A stretch of 64,000 bases of DNA, from the NCBI RefSeq assembly GCF_032854445.1, contig NC_088303.1, positions 25,459,265 to 25,523,264 of the forward strand, in the 5' to 3' direction. Each line of letters starts with the position of its first letter. Position 1 is the first letter of the stretch. This DNA comes from Liolophura sinensis (taxonomy: Eukaryota; Mollusca; Polyplacophora; Chitonida; Chitonidae). Below, piece by piece: positions 32,181 to 43,000 of this stretch. Position numbers and translations under genes: made by a program. The notes beneath the pieces are model-generated. The model searched no databases. It was not told the origin of the DNA and saw nothing but the letters and a program-made list of their open reading frames with translations.

Positions 32181-32572
32181 AACATACATGTACCAGTGTC
32201 GATGATGCCGACGCCAGCTACGTTGTCCAAAACATCAGTCTGGACTTCCTTATAGTCACCGAAAAGGAGCTGCCTAGACAGAACCGCAACCAGTTTGGGA
32301 GGTTCGTCTTACTGTACAGTGGAAGGCGCGTGGACAACGCCAGCGAAGGGATGGCCGTACAGGTCACAAAAAAGGCAGAGGCGGCGGGCGCATTGCTCGT
32401 TTATCTGTATGTGATCATGGACGCTCAGTTTCACATCGATGATGACAGGGTCAAAGGCGCGTTGTACCGAGCCAACAGCTCAGTCCGAGGCTCGGATACT
32501 AAGCGGGCTCGACGATGTCGTGTGGGGCGCCCACAGGGCCGTCATCTGCAGGCAGACGGGGTGTGGTAAATC
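32181..32572 (+). CDS. Unrecognised 130-codon coding-like frame
   Basis: Open from about 32181 to TAA at about 32570 (first ATG at 32330). It is more GC-rich than its surroundings and rich in charged residues: VVQNISLDFLIVTEKELPRQ, then GRFVLLYSGRRVDNASEGMA, AEAAGALLVYLYVIMDAQFH and a basic C-terminus. I do not recognise the family. The composition looks coding rather than random. It sits upstream of a Penelope-like RT ruin and could be an exon fragment or part of a mobile element. Confidence 0.3.
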
Positions 32573-32599
32573 ATTCTAACCTAAAGTTAAACGGGTTCT

Positions 32600-33375
32600 G
32601 AAGGATGCCACTGTGCAAGAAACACTCGCTGGCCTTCATAGTAAATGTGTCATCACTGCAGCATCAATGCTCCTAACAATGTCATCTTTCTTTGCAAGAA
32701 TTATTATTATCAAATTCTTGTTCAAGAGCTATGTGCATCTACAACGACATCCACGTATTCTGCTACTACATGTACTCTGGCGGAACTATTTAACAAACAC
32801 AAAACCTTTCTGAAAGAAAGGCGCATAAATATATCTACCCGTCATACAGAAATACCACAACTTTACTGGATTCCTAAAATGCATAAATCCCCATCCAACG
32901 CTCGATTTATTGCGGGTTCAAGAAGCTGTACCACCAAACTCCTCTCAACCCTACTTACGAGAGCGTTACAAGAAGTAGTCATTTTGGAATAAGTATTGTT
33001 GTGCCATAACAAAAATTCAGGTGTCAACTGCATGTGGATTCTTAACAACTCTAAACGTCTTACAGAAGTACTTGATGCTCATATGTATATACCGTACAAA
33101 GACGTATCCACATGGGATAGGCAGACCTATACCTGTTTTCATATGAATACGACTATATGCAGAAATTACTTAAAAGTAATATCTTTAAAGCTCGATCCCA
33201 TTCATTTACCAAACGGTACATTGATGATCTACTGGCGTTAAATAATCCCCATATTGCTGAAGCGGTGAAGGAAATCTATCCGCCTTCACTGGATTTAGAG
33301 GAGATAACAGATACTCCTGATGGTACATCTTACTTGGATCTATATTTGTATACGTCACGTACATGGTATTTAACA
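32600..33375 (+). pseudogene. Penelope-like element reverse transcriptase remnant
   Basis: Frames broken by shifts give, in order, HSKCVITA, a KNYYYQILVQELCAST piece, LAELFNKHKTFLKERRINIS, IPQLYWIPKMHKSPSNARFI with GSRSCTTKLLSTLLTRAL, SGVNCMWILNNSKRL, and finally HSFTKRYIDDLLALNNPHIA followed by TSYLDLYLYT. The order and the YIDD catalytic motif match Penelope-like RTs (YWIPKMHK is typical). The palm region between WILNNSK and YIDD is partly deleted. No GIY-YIG endonuclease is seen. Confidence 0.8.
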
Positions 33376-33430
33376 ACGTAGATTGCGCTGGTTGCCCAGT
33401 GTAACCGTCTATCTTGTATGTCATGTGAGA

Positions 33431-33955
33431 CATCATAGATGGCGCCTCTTGTAACATGACATCTTTACATATTAACGGTAAAGACGTAATCGTCCGTTAC
33501 TTTTGAATCATAATCTGATCGGTTATGGTCTGTAAGACTCGTCATTTTCAAACTGTATCTAATACCGCTTAACCTGGGGCTAGGGGCCGTAAAGGTAGCC
33601 ATGCTCATTACATTAGCATGATGCCTTTATGAACAGTTGCAATTAAAGCGCGACTGAGATACTTTGTTCAAGTGTTATTTGACCTGGAACTCATTCACGG
33701 ACTACGAATTTGAACTTTGATATGGAATTCATGCCTGGAATACTCATTGTCTGCCCGGCATCATTGAAAACTGATGACCACTTCTCTCTTGTGTGTTACC
33801 GACTTTATTCTTATTTGTATAATTTCTTACATACCTTTGTCTTCGGGAGTTAGTGTTAAACGTTGTTGTGGAAATGGATCTTGCGATTATCGACTTGGAA
33901 CGCCCTTTACGGACTACGAATGGTATAGGAATGTCGGACTTGGCGCTTATGTTCT
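33431..33955 (+). repeat. 530-bp dispersed repeat, copy 2
   Basis: Collinear with 7092-7617. The copies differ by scattered substitutions and a few small indels. A third piece, inverted and only about 60 bp, lies at 39275-39335 (AACGTTCCAGGTCAATAATCGC to AACGACGTTTAACAC). Confidence 0.7.
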
Positions 33956-35360
33956 GAACCCAGCTTCAAAGGCCATTTGATCCTTGTTAGTTTTTGGCCG
34001 TTTATATCGTTCGAGAACCCCCTGCAAGGCTTCCAAAGTATTGCGGAATCTTGGGTATCTTCAAATACTCCTAATGCGTGTGCTCTTTGCTGGTGTGTCA
34101 TGGTGCTTTTGGTATATTTGTTGCAACCTGTCCCTAAATGAGAGTTCAACTTGCAAGAAGCTCATCTAAGGCTAGTGAGTACTGCTGTTTTGCCCATTTC
34201 TCTCGACCACACCCCCGGCAAAGTTGAATGCCGCTTTGAAAACCTTTCCCACAAGATCTGCAGGGCTAGGGAATCTTACGGCCGCGACGGATCCTCGCCA
34301 AGTGTACTTTACAGTAAGTCTTGAGGCAGCTCTTTCCACAGATCTCAGCTTCACCAACTTTGATCCAGGCCCAATGATTATGTCCCTTCATTGCGCTCTT
34401 GCTATGTCTATCCCAAACTCTCTCTCTAAATGGGAGTTCGACTTGCAATGTTAGTCGGTGGTAAGGTCGAACGTAACTGGCCAGGCCGGCAAGGGTGGTG
34501 GGCAGTCCCTGGGGCTCACCAGAAGCGAATTAGCTATATACATACATACATACATACATACATACATGTAATGGTCAAATCTTTAGTATGAATATTTTAG
34601 TTTCTCTCTTAAAGGCCGATATGATGTTTTAACCATTGTTATGTACTGATCAAGGGAGGCAACTCTTGTACTTTACACCATTGTACTCTCCCTTGTCTCT
34701 GCAAGGAAAAGACATGATAATGGCGACTTCCACAAGCAGTAAACGTTTTACAGCAATTTAAAGGGCCGATATAAATAGTATGTTACAGACTAATGTTGAT
34801 TACTTGTGTAAAGAAATTATAAAATGTTCCATCCCTATCCTAGTGTGTACATGCTGTGTTATGTCAAATTTCAATCAAAGTGCATGTATTTTTGGACGTT
34901 AGCCAGAACAATAACAATAATAACAAAAATGTGTTTTTGTAACAATAACGACACGGTTGTGAATCTTTTTCTTGATGTTTTCTGTAATTACTGTGTTGTA
35001 GCGGTTATAATTGACGTCTCTTAGGTTTCGGTTTAAATCTATGACTAGATAAATACTTATCGTAATACTTATCTTAAGGTAACAAATCTATGTGCCCTTG
35101 CTATACAAGTGTTACCGTAAAATCTGTCATTAGATGTAGCTCAGGTAAATTCTTGCAACGACCTTTAATGGCTGTAATATTGTGTGAGAAAATTCCTTTC
35201 TTTCTGTTTTCTTACAGTCAGTCACACACACCTACACATCCATGAATATGCCTGTAGTGCCAAGCCAAGAGAATTGTATGTACCAAAGAGTCATTTATAT
35301 ACATGAATTAAAGAAGACATTAGGAGAAAAGAGTGTGCATTGTGTTATGGCCCAGAACAT
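33956..35360. other. Intergenic, with a CATA microsatellite
   Basis: GAGTTCAACTTGCAAG at about 34140 and GAGTTCGACTTGCAATG at about 34434 are a diverged pair about 295 bp apart. The minus-strand frames between them are unrecognised. (CATA)n lies at 34538-34567. The remainder is AT-rich and featureless. Confidence 0.4.

Positions 35361-35446
<86 letters not shown>
35361..35446. repeat. (TA)n microsatellite
   Basis: About 42 TA units. The Tyr-Ile open frames crossing it are artefacts. Confidence 0.95.
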
Positions 35447-35449
<3 letters not shown>

Positions 35450-37700
35450 TAAACTCAGAACTTTAAATGTTTATTGTCTTTGTGGCCGATGTCTCAGTTG
35501 TGTATTTAATGAAGTGATATTTATTCTATTACCCAATGTCCTTATTATTGTCACCAACTCCAGGTGTTAAGAGTTTTAGCATCATTCCATTATTTCGGGG
35601 GAAAAAGTTGCTGTCTTTTATAACTTTCTCATAGCAGCACTTTTGTCTAAGCAGATGCAGAGATTCACAGCTGAGGGATATTGTACTGACTAACGTCAGC
35701 AACATGCAAAAGCATGTCCGTTTTACGTCAGAAAAAAATTAGCAGGCTGAACCATGCACAAAACATTAGCTTTAGCATTTTGTGTCCATCTTTTGTGTGG
35801 GATCACGAGACCGGGATGGCAGGAGGGTACGAATATCGATCCCACATTACACCCAATGAGGAGGATGCTAATAGTGCAGTTAACTGAATGTGATATTGAA
35901 ACCAAACTTATTGTTAATTTTTCACAACTTCGTGAACTTCGTGAACAAAAACTCTTGGAAGCTGTACCTATGTCACTCCCTTTTTTGTTCACCTTTCCAA
36001 AACTGTATGTCCCACCTTCTAACCTTTTTTCTTTCCTGCAAGACAAAAACGCATTAATGGTAACATTTTTTTTAAAAATATGGACACTGTTCCTTCACAA
36101 CTTCCTGAATAAATGTTCAAAATAAATGCAAATCTGAGAAAATGAAAACGTATGTATATGTAACCGTGTTGCCTAAGCTACAGCATTAAAGGATAGACAT
36201 TATTCAGGACTCGTATGAAAGACACCAATATTCCATTTCTAGTCCGTATAGCTTATAGAGGGCCTACCTAACTTGCTGCTGACCACTATCCCTTGATCCA
36301 TGAGATCATCCTGTGTTCAAATCCTGTGTACCAGATTCACTGGAACGGACTGAAATTTTATGATTTACGTCATTTTGGTCTTCACCGGTACCTGGCGAGT
36401 ACTGTGGTTCCCCCAGCACTGCCTGCTTTCCTCCAGCCATAAATCCATAAATCGGCTTAACTCTAGAGTCAGTCTAGAGTTAATAATTAATAAAGGAAAT
36501 CAATGTTACACTGCATCCTCTAGACCTTCTTTGTCTCTCTCGTTGTTTCAGTTCCATTGTATCGCAATTTGTTTATCATCAGGACAATGTAATCAATTAA
36601 ACAAATATTGAGGAATAATTACCTAAAACCTCTTTTACAATAAGCTTTCACAACTCACTTTAGAAGTATCAAAGCATGCTACCTCGTGTGAACCAGAATG
36701 GTTTTGTATTGTGGGAGGGGTGTGGGAGGACCTGTGTGTGCCCATGTGCAGCCCACCAGGGAACCAGTGAAGGCCCACACACCAACCAGTGTCAGCCCAC
36801 CCAATTCGCATTGAGTGGGCAGCCCACATAGGCCCCAAATGGAACCCGTGGCCAAAATAACAGACCTTAGCGGCGTAGTCCAATTAGGCCCCATGTATCA
36901 GTACACTTAGACTCATGTTGGGCCCATTCGCGTTTGCGTCCCGTTCGGGACGCAGATATAACTGTTACATTAGTCCCAGGTCGTATTGATACATTGTGTC
37001 TGTTTTATAGAGCGACAAGTTCACGGTCCGGACTCTTTTACCTGGATGTGGAAAGCACACTCGTGAAGTAAGCATTAGACCCCGTTTAAATTTATGAAAA
37101 TGATCCTGGAATCGATATGTAGGTCATTAGACAAGCCAGATTTCTCATCTACATCTGGATACAAAAGAAGGCCGATACAGACGGCTGCGTAAACTGTGAG
37201 TTGTCTCACTTTGTCCAAGTAAATATCCCCAGTGAAGAATATGACGCTTATCAAGCCTAGCATTACATGATGCATTACATGATGATAGAACTGGAACAGC
37301 CTTCTGGCTATCAACACACATCAATCTCTAGGGTTTGTAAGATATCCTTCGCAATGTTAGGGAGTAGAATACTCTTGGGTATGAATTTAATTACATGTAT
37401 AGCTTAGAATTCACAGGGTGCAGAAAAAATGAATTTCAACACTGTGCTGTGTCCTTATTAGGCCTACACTGTTCCTCAATAATTAACAGACTTTTAATGA
37501 TTTGCCCCTTGCCCTTCTTTGTCCAAGTCATGCCTTCTTGTGCACCCATAATGTTATATCTATGGATAACCTAGTGTGGGCCTTAATGTGACTTCATTTA
37601 AATAAGAAACACCGTGTCTCCTGACTTGTCACATGACAGGTGGGACTTTGCCCTGTGGTTTACCTGTGTTGTTGCAAACCAATAATTTTATCATCCCTGC
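35447..37700. other. Intergenic, with repeat fragments
   Basis: 36230-36500 has a tRNA-like B box (GTGTTCAAATCC) and a CAGCACTGCCTGCTTTCCTCC body, a SINE-like piece. About 36690-36930 is a degenerate GGGCCCCA/GCCCACATGGG repeat. About 37080-37230 resembles 49800-49930 (TAGGTCATTAGA, GGCTGCGTAAA). The 123-codon frame at 35754-36125 starts with an apolar stretch but matches nothing known and is not supported as a gene. Confidence 0.4.
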
Positions 37701-37715
37701 ATTTACTTCCCGCAG

Positions 37716-37811
37716 ACATCAGCCGTTGTGTGAGTCACGGATCCTCCTTCTTTCCGTGAGTCGTTTCCAGGACTATCCGTGCCCCCAACTACGCCGCCAT
37801 CGCTAATTAAG
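37716..37811 (+). other. Candidate non-coding exon upstream of Ly6 copy B
   Basis: A 96-bp GC-richer block is bounded by a good acceptor (TTTACTTCCCGCAG) and a near-consensus donor (AAG then GTAAGC). It has stops in all plus frames, so if used it would be 5' UTR, joining the acceptor at 40035. This rests on splice signals only. Confidence 0.25.
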
Positions 37812-38744
37812 GTAAGCGATTTTTTATGACTTTTTATGTTGGCGCGAATTGAACTTGGTGGGTAAAGGTGGTGTGGCCAAAAGCAATGGTTTTTGAGGAT
37901 AGTTTGGCTGCTGCTCACATGTCGCATCTCTGTTTCTACGATTCAAGAGACAGTTATGTATATGTATAGGCCTATAGTAATGTCAGGTGTATTAAGTTCG
38001 GGTAACCATGGAATTAGTTTGGTGCTCTCGGATTTGTCACACACCTGACACATAACAGGCCTACAACTTTCAATGAGAAAGCAGCAGTTCAGCGTTGTGA
38101 AAACAGAAAGAGGGGTTTTTTAAAGCGGAGGTTTGGCTAAAGCTGTTTTCCTGTGTCTGCATTTATATATCGATTAGATATTACTAGTGTTCCAAACATA
38201 GACGGATTGGATCATGCCATTACAATCGGAGGTGAGGGTGGATTTTTCCTCTGCCTTGTATATAGCTCAGTCCATAAAATATTTACGCAGGCCTACATTA
38301 TACATTGATTGACAGGAAAACTCCCTGGTATACCGAGTTGCTGTTTTCAGAGCTAAAATTTCTTGTAGTAATTAGGGGTTCAATCTATTCAGACTTGAAT
38401 CCCTACTCTATCTGTCGGCCATGCTGTCGGGCCGGGTGGATTGTCTGTTGCATTGACGAGAGTAGCCGGTAGTTCAATACCCGTGAAAGTGACAGTTGAG
38501 CTGACGTAATGAAAAAAATGTACCAGCGATAAAAATAATTACAGCTTGAATCTTATTAAATGGAAGCAGAGACTGGTAAGTCATGGAAATGTCAGTTTAA
38601 ATGTTGTCTGGTTCTCCCTTTTTCTCTGTCAGCGGCTTTAAGGTAGGATCTGCTGTGATCTGCGTTGTACACATGGAGAGGCCTAGATATGTGTTATCTC
38701 GTAGTTTTCTTTTTCAGATCTTTGATCACCAAATTTTACAGTGT

Positions 38745-39238
38745 ACGGTGTTAAATGCAACCAATCAACATTGCAACTGTTTTCATTTTTGGACTTGTAT
38801 TGGTGTCAAAATTGCAGGAAAAATTTAGTGCAATCTTTTTTCCCCTTGTGATGAGTTCAAAAAAAGTTCCCAAACGTGAAAATGGACTGAGAACAGAACT
38901 GACTTCGTAAAGTGCTAGCGTCTGTCTAACCCATATGCTGGAAATATTATATAAAGCAACAAACTGCCTTATCTACTGATGTCGGTTACTATGAGTTAAG
39001 AGCTCAGCGGGAATGCTCAGGGAGGTAGCAAGTCAGGTGTGCACGGATATAAATCATATCTGTGATAATTTCTTAAGCAGGAAACCCAAAGTCCATATTT
39101 ATACCAATACACACCTTAATCTGCAGATTTCAGCTGGCACAAACAATGCAAAGCAAGTTGATTGATGGCTTATAACTTCAGGTAGATATAACAGTTACAT
39201 CAGATATTTGGTAATCGCGCATTTTGACCTTAGCAAAT
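38745..39238 (+). repeat. 490-bp repeat, copy 2
   Basis: Partner of 31373-31870. It ends 0.8 kb before the first coding exon of Ly6 copy B. Confidence 0.65.
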
Positions 39239-39704
39239 CTATGTGTCGAAACAGACATACGAACAAAGATGGACGTTGAACGTTCCAGGTCAATAATCGC
39301 AAGGCCAGTTCCCAAAACGACGTTTAACACACACTACCAAAACACTGAGAAAAGATGTACGAAAATAGGACGGAATTATGTAGTTTTCAGCGATGTTGGA
39401 AAGACACCGGGTATGTTCTAGGCGAATGAGTGCAATCGGTGTTTGAACCGTGTGCCATGCTAGTCTATAAGTTGTCGATTATAATATATGCATCTCAGTT
39501 GCGCTTTGCAACTATTCATATATCCAACCTGGCAATCTAATTGAACACGATGAATATGCGAGAATTCAGGGTATAAACTTTCTACGGTAAAACATTTTAT
39601 CTCTGGCTGTGTTTAAATTTTTGTCTTTGAAAAATACGGACCCAGATGAACAGTACACACCTATTACAGGATGTAAGGTGAGCTGAAGCGATCAGCGGAT
39701 GGTA

Positions 39705-39795
39705 TATGCCTAACACAAGATGAGTTTCGCTAATGCAGTAAGGGCGTGTATTGATCGGATATATATAGTACATGCCTAACATAGGATTGAGGAAC
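39705..39795 (+). repeat. Promoter-proximal repeat of Ly6 copy B
   Basis: TGCCTAACACAAGATGAG and, 66 bp later, TGCCTAACATAGGAT, with CGGATATATATAGTACA before the second. The same motif forms the 77-bp repeats upstream of copy C at 63485-63665. It lies about 285 bp before the copy B start codon. Confidence 0.55.
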
Positions 39796-40058
39796 CGCTT
39801 CGGTGACCCTATGTCTCGTGTCAGGACTTCGGCGGCAGGAGCTTGCCCTGCGACAAGAAGACACAAAATATATACAAACACCCAGTGACTTCTCGTCGCC
39901 ATATGACTCAAAACTTATTAAGTAGGACGTAAGCCCAAGCATACCTAAGCATACACAGGAATCATGACATGCATTGGATGGATTTTAAAGTCTTCGACTT
40001 AAACCTGATCTTCTATATTTATTGATGTGTTACAGATCTGACCGGCATTGCTAGAAGA

Positions 40059-43000
40059 ATGGATCGTTTCTCAAGAGGATTATTGATCGTGGCCATGTGT
40101 CTGGCTGTCATCGTCTCTGTAGTAACAGGTATGACAGTGACGTTGAAATACTGAAGAAAAGGATTAGATGTTAAATGATAAGTTTAGAATTTATGCCTAA
40201 TACTTTGTATTGCCTTACCTTTCCTTTCAGTGTTCGACCGTTGCATTATTTTATTACAATACGTGCCTGTGTATTTTTTTTTTGTAAAATTTGAACTTTT
40301 TGTCCATATACATAATAATATATAGTTCTTTTTCGCGTAAAAAGGTGTGGATCTTTCTACAGATTTATATGTATATGGTTTCAGTTTGACTCTTACCGTT
40401 TATGGGATCTTCTTTCGCCCACCAATAAAGTATGCATATTCTTACGTGTCACGTGGGGAAGATTGTGAGTAATATGCGAATAGTTAGTTATGTTTACGCC
40501 TATGCCTTTCGGTTTCCTCCACGTATAAAAATGATCGCCCTTCAAAAATTCTGGAGTAAAAAGAAATACCAGATATAAATACATATTGTAGATATAAATC
40601 TAGTACCATTACGTAAAACATTATATAAAATAAGGATATGCAATATCAGTACATGAAACTTATATTAACGTACCAATGCTTGTGAGCCTTGAAATTAAGT
40701 TGTTTTATTTTAAGAGGCATAGCGAAGACTTTAAATCCATATTCGCTAATAAAATTAAATTTTCGCCAAGACTGCTTCAAATTATTCCCTCTAAGAAAAT
40801 ATCCGACTTACACCTGTAGTACTTATTGTCTTAAAATGATTCTATAATTTAAAAGAAGTTATAAAGCATCATAAAATTTACGAACTGTATTATCGATTTT
40901 ATACAGTAATCACATGTACACAAAAGTCTGATGTTTTCTGAAAGCTAATTATTCTTACAAATTCCCAAAGTATTATAGTATCAAGAAATAAAAAGCCACA
41001 AAATCTCAAATTTGTCAACAGCGCAGCGTTTTTCTTAATGAGACAGCATCCTTACTATTGCAAATCTCCGATCCATGGGACCAAAACCAATTTTATTATG
41101 TTTCTATTATGTTTTTTTTTTCAGGTCGCCAGTGCTATTCCTGTCTGTCCTTGAAAGCAGAGTCCTCGAATGAAGCTGTGGAGACAGCTCTTTCCGCTTT
41201 GGATTCCATTTCCAGCGACGAATGCAAGGGAAGTGTAAACCAAAACACGCCAGGGGTTTCAGTTCAGGACTGTCCACGCGCTGCTCCGGGAAACATGGCG
41301 ATGTGTGGCAAAGCGGTCACCACGTTGAATGTCTCAGTAGTTTCAGGTATGCTTCACTGATTTTGCAACTACATCCTCCACATCCCCCACCAACCAACAA
41401 CCCGTCACATTAGAGCATTAATTGTAGTTTTCGGTTTATTCCAGTGTGTTCAGAACACTTTAATCTGTTAGTTCACTTTCATATTAAGTTACAAGATTGA
41501 ACATACCTGCGAAGCATGATTTAATTCGGCATGTGCGGTGTATGACTCACTTCAGGTTTAATGTAATCTATTTGCATTCATATGGCTACTCAGTGATATC
41601 GCTCCCATTTCTCTAGTGTCACTTTCAAAGATGCGATCACTACCTATATTTATGATGTCATTTCCGGCTTGGCAAAATTAATCTGCACACTTACTTTAAT
41701 TTTTTTTTTATTAACCCTAACATCGCAGGCGTTTTCAATGTGCGGACGAATTCATACTGCAAAGCATGTTAAACTGCTATCAAAAGACTTTCACTCTACA
41801 AGTCAAAGTTTGTACATTGAAAAATCTTCAAACAAATAGAATATGCCTCCTCTTGACTCTGACATGTTTAACATACGTATTAAAGACTAGATCATGAACT
41901 ACAAAAAAAATGGCACAGGTCCTATAATTCTCGAATAAGCTGAATAAACCTTGTCTTATTCTATTCATCATGCAGGATCTTGAATTTATCTCGCAAATGT
42001 GAAATATACACCTGCTACATGTAAATAGGCAGTCAAGCGTAAAACCATTACCGGTAGCCTACAATGGGCCTGTGTTTCAATGAATTCCGTGCACAGCGAA
42101 TAAGACAATGTTCTCGGCTATTGCTGGTAACATAATACCGTTTTAGATAAGCAAAGAATTTACACTTTGACGGACACATGTGAATGGCTCGGTCAACCTA
42201 AAGACGGTTTCTAGGCTAGGTACAATTTTAACCCGGCAGGCAAGCAGGTATGCCAAAGACTGATGCTCGACTGGTACTACTTTGTTGTTCATTAGAAATC
42301 ATGTTGTATTTGGTCGTTCAGTACATACTTTTAATTTAAGTGCGTAATATTTCCGTTCAAGGTGATTCCATAATCCTTGCGATATAAACGCAAGTGTCAG
42401 AATCTCAACACTCTCTATAAGTGTTAAGCTGATAAATCGTGTTAAATATTGTAAAATGTGATTGCCCACACCCTAATACTATTAAATCGAGTAATGACTA
42501 CATGGAAGGTACATAATGTTAGATTAAAAGACTTAAACAAAAATTACCTTATATACACAAAAGAAGTGGTTTTTTTTGACGGAAGATAATGGTACATTAC
42601 CGCACTGTCTCCTTATATTAACTATTAAATTTCTTAAACCGCAGAGGGCTTAACCTAGCATTCTGAATGTTTTCAAACCTCCACCACTGTCACCATGTTG
42701 GAATTAGCATGATTAAATTTGTATACAGCATTTCAATTTTAGGAAAGTTTAAAACTAAATCAGTGTATCAGGGTGACGGCAGGTTTGAAGATTTTCTTAT
42801 AATGTAATGCAGTATTCAACATGAAACTCTTATCTTACAACAGCAGAAGTGAGCAGATGTGACACGGCTCAGCAATATGTAGTACTGCATGGTTCTAGAC
42901 TGCACTGCACCATACGGCGTCTACAAGTGCTGACATGAAACAGCCCACACGGCACTGAACACCACCATACAGATCCGAACCATCTGAACCAAATCAGACC

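Noticed and set aside
34172-34357. Minus-strand 61-codon frame near a repeated GAGTTC motif
   Set aside because: Unrecognised, with conflicting overlapping frames and no conservation between the two repeat halves.
35242-35570. Tyr-Ile repeat open frames
   Set aside because: They are translations of a (TA)n microsatellite.
35754-36125. 123-codon frame with an apolar N-terminus resembling a signal peptide
   Set aside because: No cysteine pattern or family match, no splice context or paralogue; composition fits AT-rich chance sequence.
36635-36894. Tryptophan/glycine-rich minus-strand frames
   Set aside because: They read through a degenerate GGGCCCCA-type repeat.
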